Assembly (NCBI GenBank): GCA_031255055.1
Contig: JAIRTG010000115.1
Location: forward strand, 1-13,442
Length of the DNA: 13,442 nucleotides
Direction: 5' to 3'
Origin: Prevotellaceae bacterium
Lineage (GTDB): Bacteria; Bacteroidota; Bacteroidia; Bacteroidales; Paludibacteraceae
Made by a program: the position numbers and the translations under genes. Under the pieces are notes generated by a model. It did not search any database. It was given only the letters and a program-made list of their open reading frames with translations, and was not told the DNA's origin. This document shows, one piece after another, positions 7,063 through 13,442 of this stretch; positions within the stretch are counted from its first letter, which is position 1; the number at the start of each line of letters is the position of its first letter.

Positions 7063-7461
7063 ATGTTTATTCTTATTTTATTATTGATTGTTGCGGTGTT
7101 TTTGTCGGCTGTTGTCGTTGCTTTGAACAGGAAAAACATGTCTGCCGAAGAACCGTCCGTTACCGATGTTGACGCCGGCTGTTGCGGCGCTCACGCGGTG
7201 TGCGAACGGGAAACCTTGCTCAACAATAGTAGCAAAATCGTCTATTATGACGATGAAGAATTGGATGAGATGGCAAATACAAATCCCGCATTTTTCACCG
7301 TCGAGCAAATCAGGCTGTTGGAAGATGTTTTTTATACCCTGAAAGAGAGCGACGTCGCAGGCTGGCTGAAAAGTTTGCAGTTGAGGAATATCCTCCTGCC
7401 CGAAAACATAAAGGAAGAGGCGCTGATGATTATCAGAGAGCGTCGCGCCGTCCACCTGTGA
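7063..7461 (+). CDS. Conserved small membrane-anchored protein with CCGxHxxC motif
   Basis: A 132-residue protein of unknown function. Residues 1-22 form one hydrophobic membrane segment that acts as an N-terminal anchor. A soluble part follows with CCGAHAVCE (C40, C41, H44, C47), a plausible metal-, heme- or cluster-binding cluster. Next come YYDDEELD (61-68) and a helical C-terminal part with WLKSLQLRNILLPENIKEEA (101-120). I recall similar Bacteroidales proteins with the same CCGxHxVCE and YYDDEELD motifs, sometimes labelled phospholipase without any visible phospholipase motif, so I do not use that name. It is divergent from porW across 261 bp and ends 93 bp before the most likely TetR-type start. 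If the segment is an N-in anchor, the Cys/His part faces the periplasm. A 6-bp hairpin (GCCGTC/GACGGC, 7447-7465) spans its stop codon but has no T-run. Confidence 0.75.
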   Translation: MFILILLLIVAVFLSAVVVALNRKNMSAEEPSVTDVDAGCCGAHAVCERETLLNNSSKIVYYDDEELDEMANTNPAFFTVEQIRLLEDVFYTLKESDVAGWLKSLQLRNILLPENIKEEALMIIRERRAVHL

Positions 7462-7503
7462 CGGCATAAAAAATGATTGTCGGAAAAATGGTACTTTCGA
7501 CAG

Positions 7504-7541
7504 ACAACGGATACGGACATACAACGGATATATAACGGATA
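7504..7541. repeat. Three direct repeats A(C/T)AACGGATA before the TetR-type gene
   Basis: ACAACGGATA occurs at 7504-7513 and 7521-7530, and ATAACGGATA at 7532-7541; a weaker ATACAATCGGA follows at 7541-7551. They fall in the 90 bp between the preceding stop codon and the likely TetR-type start at 7555. Spacings are 17 and 11 bp. They could be operator half-sites for autoregulation, although TetR-family operators are usually inverted rather than direct repeats. They could also be a chance AT-rich tandem expansion. Confidence 0.5.
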
Positions 7542-7554
7542 TACAATCGGAAAA

Positions 7555-8148
7555 ATGATAAAACGAATGTCGAAAAAAATAATAACGACACGCAAAAGAC
7601 TGATAGAAGTAGCACGGAATCTATTTGCAGAGCGTGGTAAGAACGGCGTTACCATGAACGATATTGCCGAAGCCTCAAAAAGAGGAAGACGTACTTTATA
7701 CACCTATTTCAAAAGCAAAGATGAAATCTACAAAGCTGTTATCGACAACGAATTGATGAAAATCTTTGATAAACTGCAACTCGTCTCGGAAGAAAAAACA
7801 GAGCCGGACGTAAAACTGAGAAAACATATCCTGACACACCTCGACGCTGTGAAATGGGCGGTCACAAGAAACGGCTCTCTACGCGCCGACTTCTTCAGAG
7901 ACATCTACGAAGTGGAACGCACCCGCCGTAAAATAGACTACAAAGAAATAAAACTTATCGGCGAAATACTGACCGAAGGCGTCAGGAAAAGAATCTTCAA
8001 ACCCCTGAATATCGACCTGTCGGCGATGATGCTGTTATACTCCATCAAGGGATTGGAAGTCCCCTATATTCGCCAAAACATCAGTCGTGTTTTTGAAAAA
8101 TACAAAGACAGCATTGTCGACATTGTCTTCTCAGGCATCAAACGATAA
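7555..8148 (+). CDS. TetR/AcrR-family transcriptional regulator
   Basis: About 197 residues from ATG 7555 (193 from ATG 7567), the normal TetR-family size. The N-terminal helix-turn-helix domain is clear: TRKRLIEVARNLFAERGKNG, then VTMNDIAEASKRGRRTLYTYFKSKDEIY, with the conserved T/Y-Y-F-K-SKDE ending of the recognition-helix region. The C-terminal ligand-binding part (about residue 65 onward) is diverse, as usual, and its ligand cannot be read. The frame extends upstream to TTG 7477, but that start would add 26 residues encoded by the ACGGATA repeats and not typical of the family. No efflux or other obvious target gene adjoins it, since gyrA follows 207 bp downstream on the same strand, so its target is unknown. 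The direct repeats at 7504-7541 may be its own operator. Confidence 0.88.
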   Translation: MIKRMSKKIITTRKRLIEVARNLFAERGKNGVTMNDIAEASKRGRRTLYTYFKSKDEIYKAVIDNELMKIFDKLQLVSEEKTEPDVKLRKHILTHLDAVKWAVTRNGSLRADFFRDIYEVERTRRKIDYKEIKLIGEILTEGVRKRIFKPLNIDLSAMMLLYSIKGLEVPYIRQNISRVFEKYKDSIVDIVFSGIKR

Positions 8149-8171
8149 TGCCAAATTAGCGATTAGTGTTT

Positions 8172-8215
8172 CGTATCATGTGATTCGCGCCGGGCGATCG
8201 GCGGCGTATGATGCG
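8172..8215. other. Long imperfect hairpin between TetR-type gene and gyrA
   Basis: CGTATCAT (8172-8179) pairs with ATGATGCG (8208-8215) with one wobble. Inside, CGCCG (8188-8192) pairs with CGGCG (8202-8206) around the palindrome CGATCG (8195-8200). It begins 24 bp after the TetR-type stop codon. There is no T-run after it, so it is not a standard intrinsic terminator. The GC-rich core stands out from the AT-rich flanks and may be a relic of an intergenic repeat. Confidence 0.4.
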
Positions 8216-8289
8216 TGTCGCACGATTGACATCAGGGGTTTTCATTGCGATTGTTCGGGCGTTTTCAACTGAAAAAACTTGTTCAATCA

Positions 8290-8320
8290 TTGGTAAATAG
8301 GAGCTTTTTTTGTACTTTAG
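8290..8320 (+). promoter_or_regulatory. Probable gyrA promoter
   Basis: TTGG (8290-8293) and TACTTTAG (8313-8320) are separated by 19 nt and approximate the Bacteroidota -33 (TTTG) and -7 (TAnnTTTG) boxes, each with one mismatch. Transcription would start near 8326, about 30 nt before the gyrA ATG at 8356. Confidence 0.45.
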
Positions 8321-8355
8321 CACGATTTTTCGAGATAAAATAAAAACACGATTAG

Positions 8356-10935
8356 ATGATTGAACAAGACAGAATTATAAAAGTAAATATCGACGAAGAA
8401 ATGAAATCTTCGTATATCGACTACTCCATGTCGGTAATTGTTTCCCGTGCACTTCCCGACGTCAGGGACGGATTTAAACCTGTACACAGACGGGTACTCT
8501 TCGGGATGAATGAACTTGGAAATAACTCGGATAAACCACATAAAAAATCAGCAAGAACCGTCGGCGATGTGATGGGAAAATATCACCCGCACGGCGATTC
8601 TTCTATTTACGGAACGCTGGTACGCTTGGCTCAGCCATGGGCGATGCGCTATCCGCTGGTCGACGGACAAGGCAATTTCGGTTCTGTGGACGGCGACAGT
8701 CCCGCCGCAATGCGTTACACCGAAGCCCGCCTGCAAGGACTGGCCGAAGAAATGCTGGTAGATATTGAAAAAAATACGGTTGACTTTCAAAATAATTTCG
8801 ACGACACACTACAGGAACCTGTTGTACTGCCCAGTCGTTTACCCAATTTATTGATAAACGGTTCGTCGGGAATTGCGGTGGGAATGGCAACAAATATGCC
8901 CCCACACAACTTGTCGGATACGATCGACGCGATCATTGCATATATCGACGACAGAGAAATAGGTATCGCCGAACTGGTGAAAGTGATTAAAGCGCCCGAT
9001 TTCCCGACAGGCGGCGCCATTTACGGCTATGCCGGCGTGAAAGAGGCTTTTGAAACAGGTCGGGGTCGAATTATCATCCGCTCAAAAGTAGAAATAGAAA
9101 CCGACGCTTCGGGCCGGGAAAAAATAATCGTCAACGAAATTCCGTATCAAGTCAACAAAGCAGAACTGATAAAATCGGTGGTTGCGCTGGTCGAAGAAAA
9201 AAAGATCGATGGCATCTCCCACATCAATGACGAATCCGACCGCGAAGGAATGCGCATCGTTATTGATATAAAACGCGACGCCAATTCGAGCGTTGTCCTC
9301 AACAAGCTATTCAAATTTACCGCCCTGCAATCTTCGTTCAGCGTCAATAACATTGCATTGGTGCATGGTCGTCCGCGACTGTTGAACCTGAAAGATTTGA
9401 TACGCTATTTTGTGGAACACCGTCACGAAGTTGTGACAAGAAGAACCGAATTTGAACTGGCAAAAGCAGAAGAGAAAGCACATTTGCTCGAAGGTTTTAT
9501 GATTATCCTCAATAATCTGGACGAGGCGATTCAAATCATCCGTAATTCAAAAACACCCGAAGAAGCCCGCACACGTCTGATGGAACGTTTTGGCTTGTCG
9601 GTAGTACAGGCAAGAGCGGTTGTCGAAATGAGATTGCGACAACTGACGGGCATGGAGCAGGATAAATTGCGTGCCGAGTACAAGGAACTGTTGGAACAGA
9701 TTGAACACTTGAAAGAAATCTTGGGAAAGGTTGAACTCCGGATGGCGATTATCAAAGACGAATTGCTCGAAGTGAAAGAAAAATACGGCGACGAAAGACG
9801 TACCGATATTGTGTATGCTTCGGAAGAATTTAATCCCGAAGACTTTTATGCCGATGACGATATGATTATTACGATCTCGCATTTGGGGTATATAAAAAGA
9901 ACGCCGCTGACAGAATTTCGAGCGCAAGGCAGAGGAGGAGTCGGCTCAAAAGGAAGCGATTCGAGAGACGAAGATTTTATCGAACACATCTATCCGGCAT
10001 CAATGCACAACACGATGCTGTTCTTCACCCAAAAGGGAAGATGTTACTGGCTGAAAGTGTATGAAATTCCCGAAGGAACGAAACAGTCGAAGGGACGAGC
10101 CATCCAGAACCTGTTGAATATCGGGACTGATGATAAAGTAAACGCTTTTATCAGGGTGGAAGGCCTGCTGACCGATCAGGAATATATCAACTCGCATTAC
10201 CTGATTTTCTGTACCAAAAACGGCATTATCAAGAAGACGAAACTGGAAGCCTATTCACACCCCCGTCAGAATGGGGTAAGCGCGATCACCATTCGTGAAG
10301 ACGACCAAGTGATACAGGTTCGTTTAACAAACGGTGATACCCACATTGTGATTGCCAACAGAAACGGGAGGGCAATCAGGTTTCACGAATCAAAAGTCCG
10401 CACAATGGGACGAACAGCAACAGGCGTACGGGGTATGACGCTCGACGACGAGGGTCAGGACGAAGTTGTCGGCATGATTTGTATCGAAAATAACACCAAA
10501 GACACGGTTTTGGTCGTATCGCAGCAGGGCTACGGTAAACGTACATGGCTTGATGAAATGAACGAAAACGGCGAAAGAGTGTTGGATGAAAACGGAAACA
10601 CCATTCCTGTATATCGCGTGACAAATCGTGGTGGAAAAGGAGTGAAAACGATGAATATAACCGAAAAAACAGGTAAGTTGGTAGCGATCAAAAGCGTGAA
10701 CGACGATAACGACCTGATGATTATAAATAAATCGGGCATTGCCATCCGGTTGAAAGTCGCCGGTATCCGTGTTATGGGGCGTGCTACGCAGGGAGTCCGA
10801 CTGATAAATCTGGAAAAACGGAATGACGAAATCGCATCGGTTTGTAAAGTCGAGTCTGAAACAGATGAAGAAATAATAGTGCCGGCTCCAACCGAAAATA
10901 ACCAAGCAGAAACACCTAATGAAACAGAAGATTAA
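8356..10935 (+). CDS. gyrA: DNA gyrase subunit A
   Basis: An 859-residue GyrA, the breakage-reunion subunit of the type II topoisomerase that puts negative supercoils into DNA with GyrB. The N-terminal part carries SRALPDVRDGFKPVHRR (30-46), the quinolone-resistance region HPHGDSSIYG (77-86) and the catalytic tyrosine Y121 in MRYTEARL. Tower and coiled-coil segments follow to about residue 490. The C-terminal beta-pinwheel starts with the GyrA-box-like QGRGGVGSKG (about 522-531) and ends in an acidic tail rich in E, D and T, as in many GyrA proteins. The GyrA box and length argue against ParC. Residue 86, matching E. coli D87, is glycine; S82 matches S83. It has its own likely promoter, and the TPR protein gene follows after 51 bp. 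Confidence 0.97.
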   Translation: MIEQDRIIKVNIDEEMKSSYIDYSMSVIVSRALPDVRDGFKPVHRRVLFGMNELGNNSDKPHKKSARTVGDVMGKYHPHGDSSIYGTLVRLAQPWAMRYPLVDGQGNFGSVDGDSPAAMRYTEARLQGLAEEMLVDIEKNTVDFQNNFDDTLQEPVVLPSRLPNLLINGSSGIAVGMATNMPPHNLSDTIDAIIAYIDDREIGIAELVKVIKAPDFPTGGAIYGYAGVKEAFETGRGRIIIRSKVEIETDASGREKIIVNEIPYQVNKAELIKSVVALVEEKKIDGISHINDESDREGMRIVIDIKRDANSSVVLNKLFKFTALQSSFSVNNIALVHGRPRLLNLKDLIRYFVEHRHEVVTRRTEFELAKAEEKAHLLEGFMIILNNLDEAIQIIRNSKTPEEARTRLMERFGLSVVQARAVVEMRLRQLTGMEQDKLRAEYKELLEQIEHLKEILGKVELRMAIIKDELLEVKEKYGDERRTDIVYASEEFNPEDFYADDDMIITISHLGYIKRTPLTEFRAQGRGGVGSKGSDSRDEDFIEHIYPASMHNTMLFFTQKGRCYWLKVYEIPEGTKQSKGRAIQNLLNIGTDDKVNAFIRVEGLLTDQEYINSHYLIFCTKNGIIKKTKLEAYSHPRQNGVSAITIREDDQVIQVRLTNGDTHIVIANRNGRAIRFHESKVRTMGRTATGVRGMTLDDEGQDEVVGMICIENNTKDTVLVVSQQGYGKRTWLDEMNENGERVLDENGNTIPVYRVTNRGGKGVKTMNITEKTGKLVAIKSVNDDNDLMIINKSGIAIRLKVAGIRVMGRATQGVRLINLEKRNDEIASVCKVESETDEEIIVPAPTENNQAETPNETED

Positions 10936-10986
10936 AAACAAATTAAAATAGTAAAATAAGTAAAAACGAAAAACAAATTATTTGTC

Positions 10987-12216
10987 ATGAAAAAAACTAT
11001 TGTGTCATTACTCGTATTACTTAGCTTCACATTTGGTTATGCCCAGAAAGCTAATGTAGGTAAAGCAAGAAACATTGCTTTGACAGAAGATGGAGATTAT
11101 GATCAAGCGCGGGAGTTAATCAAAGACGCGCTGAATGATCCGACAACTAAAGATGATGCCAGAACATGGTACACCGCAGGCCTGATAGGTTATCAACAAA
11201 GTGCCAACCTGTACAAAAAGGCTTTTGTTGGAGAACAGTATGATCAGAATGTAAAAGGCAAAGCGCTCATGGAAGCGTATCGCTATTTTTTGATTGCCGA
11301 CAGCATCGACCACTTGCCTGATGCAAAAGGAAAAATAAAACCAAGATTCGGAAAAGAGATCAAAGCCAACTTGAAAGACATGTATGAGACTTCGCAGCAT
11401 CTGTTGGGATATGGCGCGTATCTTTTCGACGAAAAAAAGTATGCCGACGCATTGGACGCATTTGACGCATTTCTTTCGATTCCGAAAATGCCGATGATGA
11501 ACAACGAAATCGCGCCGGACACAACGTATTATCAAATACAGTACTTTGCCGGCTACAGCGCCTTGTTATTAGAGCGGCACGAAAAAGCAATTCGCTTGCT
11601 CAATGAAGCCAAAACCGGAACTTTCAGACCGGAATTGGTCTATCAGGTGTTGGCAGAAGAATACGCCACTGTAAAGGACACCGCCAACTATATCACTACG
11701 CTGGAGGAAGGGTTTAAAAAATTTCCGGCAGAACCGGTTTTTGTGCAATTATTGATTAATCATTATTTCCAAAAAGGAGACAATGAATCGGCTGCACGCT
11801 ATCTGAACAGCGCTATTGCATTGGAGCCTGACGTTCCTCAGTATTGCTTTTTGCAAGGTTTCTTGCTGGAACAGAGCGGCAAAATGGAGGAATCGAAAGC
11901 TGCCTATGAAAAAGCGCTGGAAATGAAAGCCGATTATCCCGATCCGATGATTGGTATTGGCCGGTTGTATTACAATCGTGCAGTGGCGTTGCTCGATGAA
12001 GCGTCCAACGTTTCCGATACCCAGTTATATAATGCGGAAAAAACGAAAGCGGATCAGACATTCAAAGAATCTCTGCCTTATTTTGAAAAAGCGGCCGAAC
12101 TGTCGCCCGACGACAGGGAAACCAAAATGACGTTGCGTTCGCTGTACTATCGTTTGCAGATGGATGATAAATTTAATGCGATCAGTCAGGAATTGGGCTT
12201 GAGCACCGAAGAATAA
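10987..12216 (+). CDS. Secreted TPR protein downstream of gyrA (TprA-like)
   Basis: A 409-residue protein with a type I signal peptide (hydrophobic 4-16, likely cleavage after FGYA at 19, leaving N-terminal Q20). The rest is helical with tetratricopeptide-like repeats. Examples are LLGYGAYLFDEKKYADALDAF (about 139-159), PVFVQLLINHYFQKGDNESAA (about 249-269), and two repeats around 288-330 containing AAYEKALEMKADYPDPMIG; another lies near 360-380. It is probably periplasmic and acts as a protein-interaction scaffold; no enzyme motif is seen. It starts 51 bp after gyrA with no terminator between them, so co-transcription is likely, and a strong terminator follows. I recall the same order in P. 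gingivalis, where the TPR gene after gyrA was named tprA and linked to growth in the host; this is from memory, so I give no symbol. Confidence 0.85.
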   Translation: MKKTIVSLLVLLSFTFGYAQKANVGKARNIALTEDGDYDQARELIKDALNDPTTKDDARTWYTAGLIGYQQSANLYKKAFVGEQYDQNVKGKALMEAYRYFLIADSIDHLPDAKGKIKPRFGKEIKANLKDMYETSQHLLGYGAYLFDEKKYADALDAFDAFLSIPKMPMMNNEIAPDTTYYQIQYFAGYSALLLERHEKAIRLLNEAKTGTFRPELVYQVLAEEYATVKDTANYITTLEEGFKKFPAEPVFVQLLINHYFQKGDNESAARYLNSAIALEPDVPQYCFLQGFLLEQSGKMEESKAAYEKALEMKADYPDPMIGIGRLYYNRAVALLDEASNVSDTQLYNAEKTKADQTFKESLPYFEKAAELSPDDRETKMTLRSLYYRLQMDDKFNAISQELGLSTEE

Positions 12217-12239
12217 TCACAGGATTTCAATCGTTTATC

Positions 12240-12272
12240 AGAGAGATTTTCGGAAGAGAATCTCTCTTTTTT
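12240..12272 (+). terminator. Strong intrinsic terminator after the TPR gene
   Basis: A 12-bp stem, AGAGAGATTTTC (12240-12251) with GAGAATCTCTCT (12256-12267), containing one U-G wobble and closed by a GGAA tetraloop, is followed directly by a T-run (12268-12272). It lies 24 bp after the TPR stop codon and ends the gyrA-TPR unit. Confidence 0.9.
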
Positions 12273-12317
12273 ATTTGAAAAAACTTTTCAACAGCGTGCC
12301 GATTAACCGGAATAAAA

Positions 12318-12349
12318 TTATGTGGTTTCGCTTGTATTCCCTTTCTTTG
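12318..12349 (+). promoter_or_regulatory. Weak candidate promoter for the radical SAM gene
   Basis: TTTCTTTG (12342-12349) matches the -7 box TAnnTTTG except for T in place of A at position 2. The expected -33 region (about 12318-12322, TTATG) is a poor match to TTTG. The gene needs its own promoter because a strong terminator lies just upstream, and a start near 12356 would leave a leader of about 14 nt. Confidence 0.28.
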
Positions 12350-12369
12350 TTCGCACAAATCCAATAAAA

Positions 12370-13442
12370 ATGAAAGAAACCGTTCTTCAAAAACTGAAAA
12401 TTCTTGCCGAATCGGCGAAATATGATGTCTCCTGCTCATCAAGCGGTACTTCGAGAGACGGAAAACCCGGCGCTCTCGGAAGCGCTTCGGGCTGGGGGAT
12501 ATGCCATAGTTTTGCGGATGACGGACGATGTGTTTCTTTGTTGAAAATTATGCTGACAAATCATTGTATGTATGATTGCGCCTATTGCGTCAACCGGAAA
12601 AGCAATGATATTAAAAGGGCCGCGTTCACGCCGCAGGAACTGATAGAGCTTACAATAGAATTTTATCGCCGCAATTATATTGAAGGGCTTTTTTTGAGTT
12701 CCGGCGTAATCAATAATCCGGATTATACGATGGAACGGATGGTGAAAGTCATCAAAGAACTTCGGACGGTGCACCGGTACAACGGTTATATCCACATGAA
12801 AAGCATTCCCGGAACAAGCGCGGGACTGGTGCGGGAAGCGGGACTGTATGCCGACAGATTGAGCGTGAACATCGAAATAGCAACGGAACAAAATTTGAAA
12901 ATGCTGGCGCCCGAAAAAGACCATAAAAGCGTGTATGAACCGATGAAATATATCCAGCAAGGGGTATTGCAAAGCAAAGAAGAACGGTTTAAATTCAAGT
13001 CGGCGCCGCGTTTTTCGCCTTCGGGACAAAGCACGCAAATGATTATTGGCGCCACGGACGATTCGGATAAAACCATATTACACACGGCATCTCAACTTTA
13101 TTCCCGACCGAGCATGAAAAGGGTGTATTACTCCGGTTTTATTCCTGTGAATGAGTATGACAATCGCCTTCCGGCGTTGAAACAGGCTCCTTTGGTGCGC
13201 GAAAACCGCTTGTATCAGGCCGATTGGCTTATGCGTTTTTATAAATTCAACATAAATGAAATTGTTGACGAAAACTATCCCGATCTGGACTTGGAAATCG
13301 ACCCGAAGCTGGCTTGGGCATTGCGTCATCCCGAAAGTTTTCCGGTTGATATAAACAAAGCCGATTATGAAATGATACTCCGGGTGCCGGGAATAGGGGT
13401 AAAGTCGGCAAACCTGATTATCAATGCCAGAAGATTCGGGCG
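12370..13442 (+). CDS. Putative DNA modification/repair radical SAM protein (3' end beyond window)
   Basis: An open frame from ATG 12370 to the window edge (357 codons seen, no stop), so the gene is partial at its 3' end. Motif C66-MYD-C70-AY-C73 is the CxxxCxxC of radical SAM enzymes, which bind a 4Fe-4S cluster and cleave S-adenosylmethionine. Upstream are SGWGICHSFADDGRC (40-54), with additional cysteines C45 and C54, and SSSGTSRDGKPGALG (23-37). A downstream VPGIGVKSAN (339-348) is a helix-hairpin-helix motif of the kind that contacts DNA backbone. This architecture fits the family known as putative DNA modification/repair radical SAM protein (about 420 aa), usually encoded next to a uracil-DNA-glycosylase-like partner. 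The substrate is unknown. The family call is confident from the motif order; the partner is a prediction. Confidence 0.85.
   Translation, partial: MKETVLQKLKILAESAKYDVSCSSSGTSRDGKPGALGSASGWGICHSFADDGRCVSLLKIMLTNHCMYDCAYCVNRKSNDIKRAAFTPQELIELTIEFYRRNYIEGLFLSSGVINNPDYTMERMVKVIKELRTVHRYNGYIHMKSIPGTSAGLVREAGLYADRLSVNIEIATEQNLKMLAPEKDHKSVYEPMKYIQQGVLQSKEERFKFKSAPRFSPSGQSTQMIIGATDDSDKTILHTASQLYSRPSMKRVYYSGFIPVNEYDNRLPALKQAPLVRENRLYQADWLMRFYKFNINEIVDENYPDLDLEIDPKLAWALRHPESFPVDINKADYEMILRVPGIGVKSANLIINARRFG

Noticed and set aside
7447..7465. Terminator for the 7063-7461 gene
   Set aside because: The 6-bp stem overlaps the stop codon and is followed by A-rich, not T-rich, sequence on the coding strand.
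7477..7554. N-terminal extension of the TetR-type protein from TTG 7477
   Set aside because: The added 26 residues come from the ACGGATA repeats and lie outside the normal TetR domain. ATG 7555 or 7567 gives the usual length.
8356..10935. Topoisomerase IV subunit ParC instead of GyrA
   Set aside because: Length of 859, a GyrA-box-like motif near 522-531 and the acidic C-terminal tail fit GyrA.

Overview
The window looks like a chromosomal segment from a member of the Bacteroidota, most likely the order Bacteroidales. The evidence is a PorX response regulator with a PglZ effector domain and a PorW/SprE lipoprotein (both type IX secretion factors), Bacteroidota-type promoter elements (TTTG and TAnnTTTG) and the lack of Shine-Dalgarno sequences. 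A gyrA followed by a secreted TPR protein, as I recall from Porphyromonas gingivalis, fits too. No tRNA, rRNA, insertion sequence, phage gene or CRISPR array is visible.

Layout. Bases 1-566 are a non-coding array of 21-bp units in strict register: nine near-identical copies, then 18 diverged, partly inverted derivatives. Bases 567-850 hold short direct and inverted repeats and a GC-rich group of three hairpins. Then comes argR (+), with a good Bacteroidota promoter and a candidate ARG box in its leader. It converges on a small GlsB/YeaQ-type membrane protein gene (-). Upstream of that gene on the minus strand lie porX and porW. Divergent from porW is a small anchored protein with a CCGxHxxC motif and unknown function. 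A TetR-type regulator, gyrA and a secreted TPR protein gene follow on the plus strand, ending in a strong intrinsic terminator. The window closes inside a radical SAM gene of the type linked to uracil-DNA-glycosylase-like partners.

How the genes may work together. The porW-porX pair puts a structural component of the type IX machine next to the regulator that controls type IX expression. The adjacent glsB-like gene and the divergent CCGxHxxC gene may share envelope-related regulation. gyrA and the TPR gene look like one transcription unit. The radical SAM protein with a C-terminal helix-hairpin-helix is the best candidate for a poorly described system, a putative DNA modification or repair pair whose partner should lie just beyond the right edge. 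The 21-bp array is the most unusual DNA structure here.
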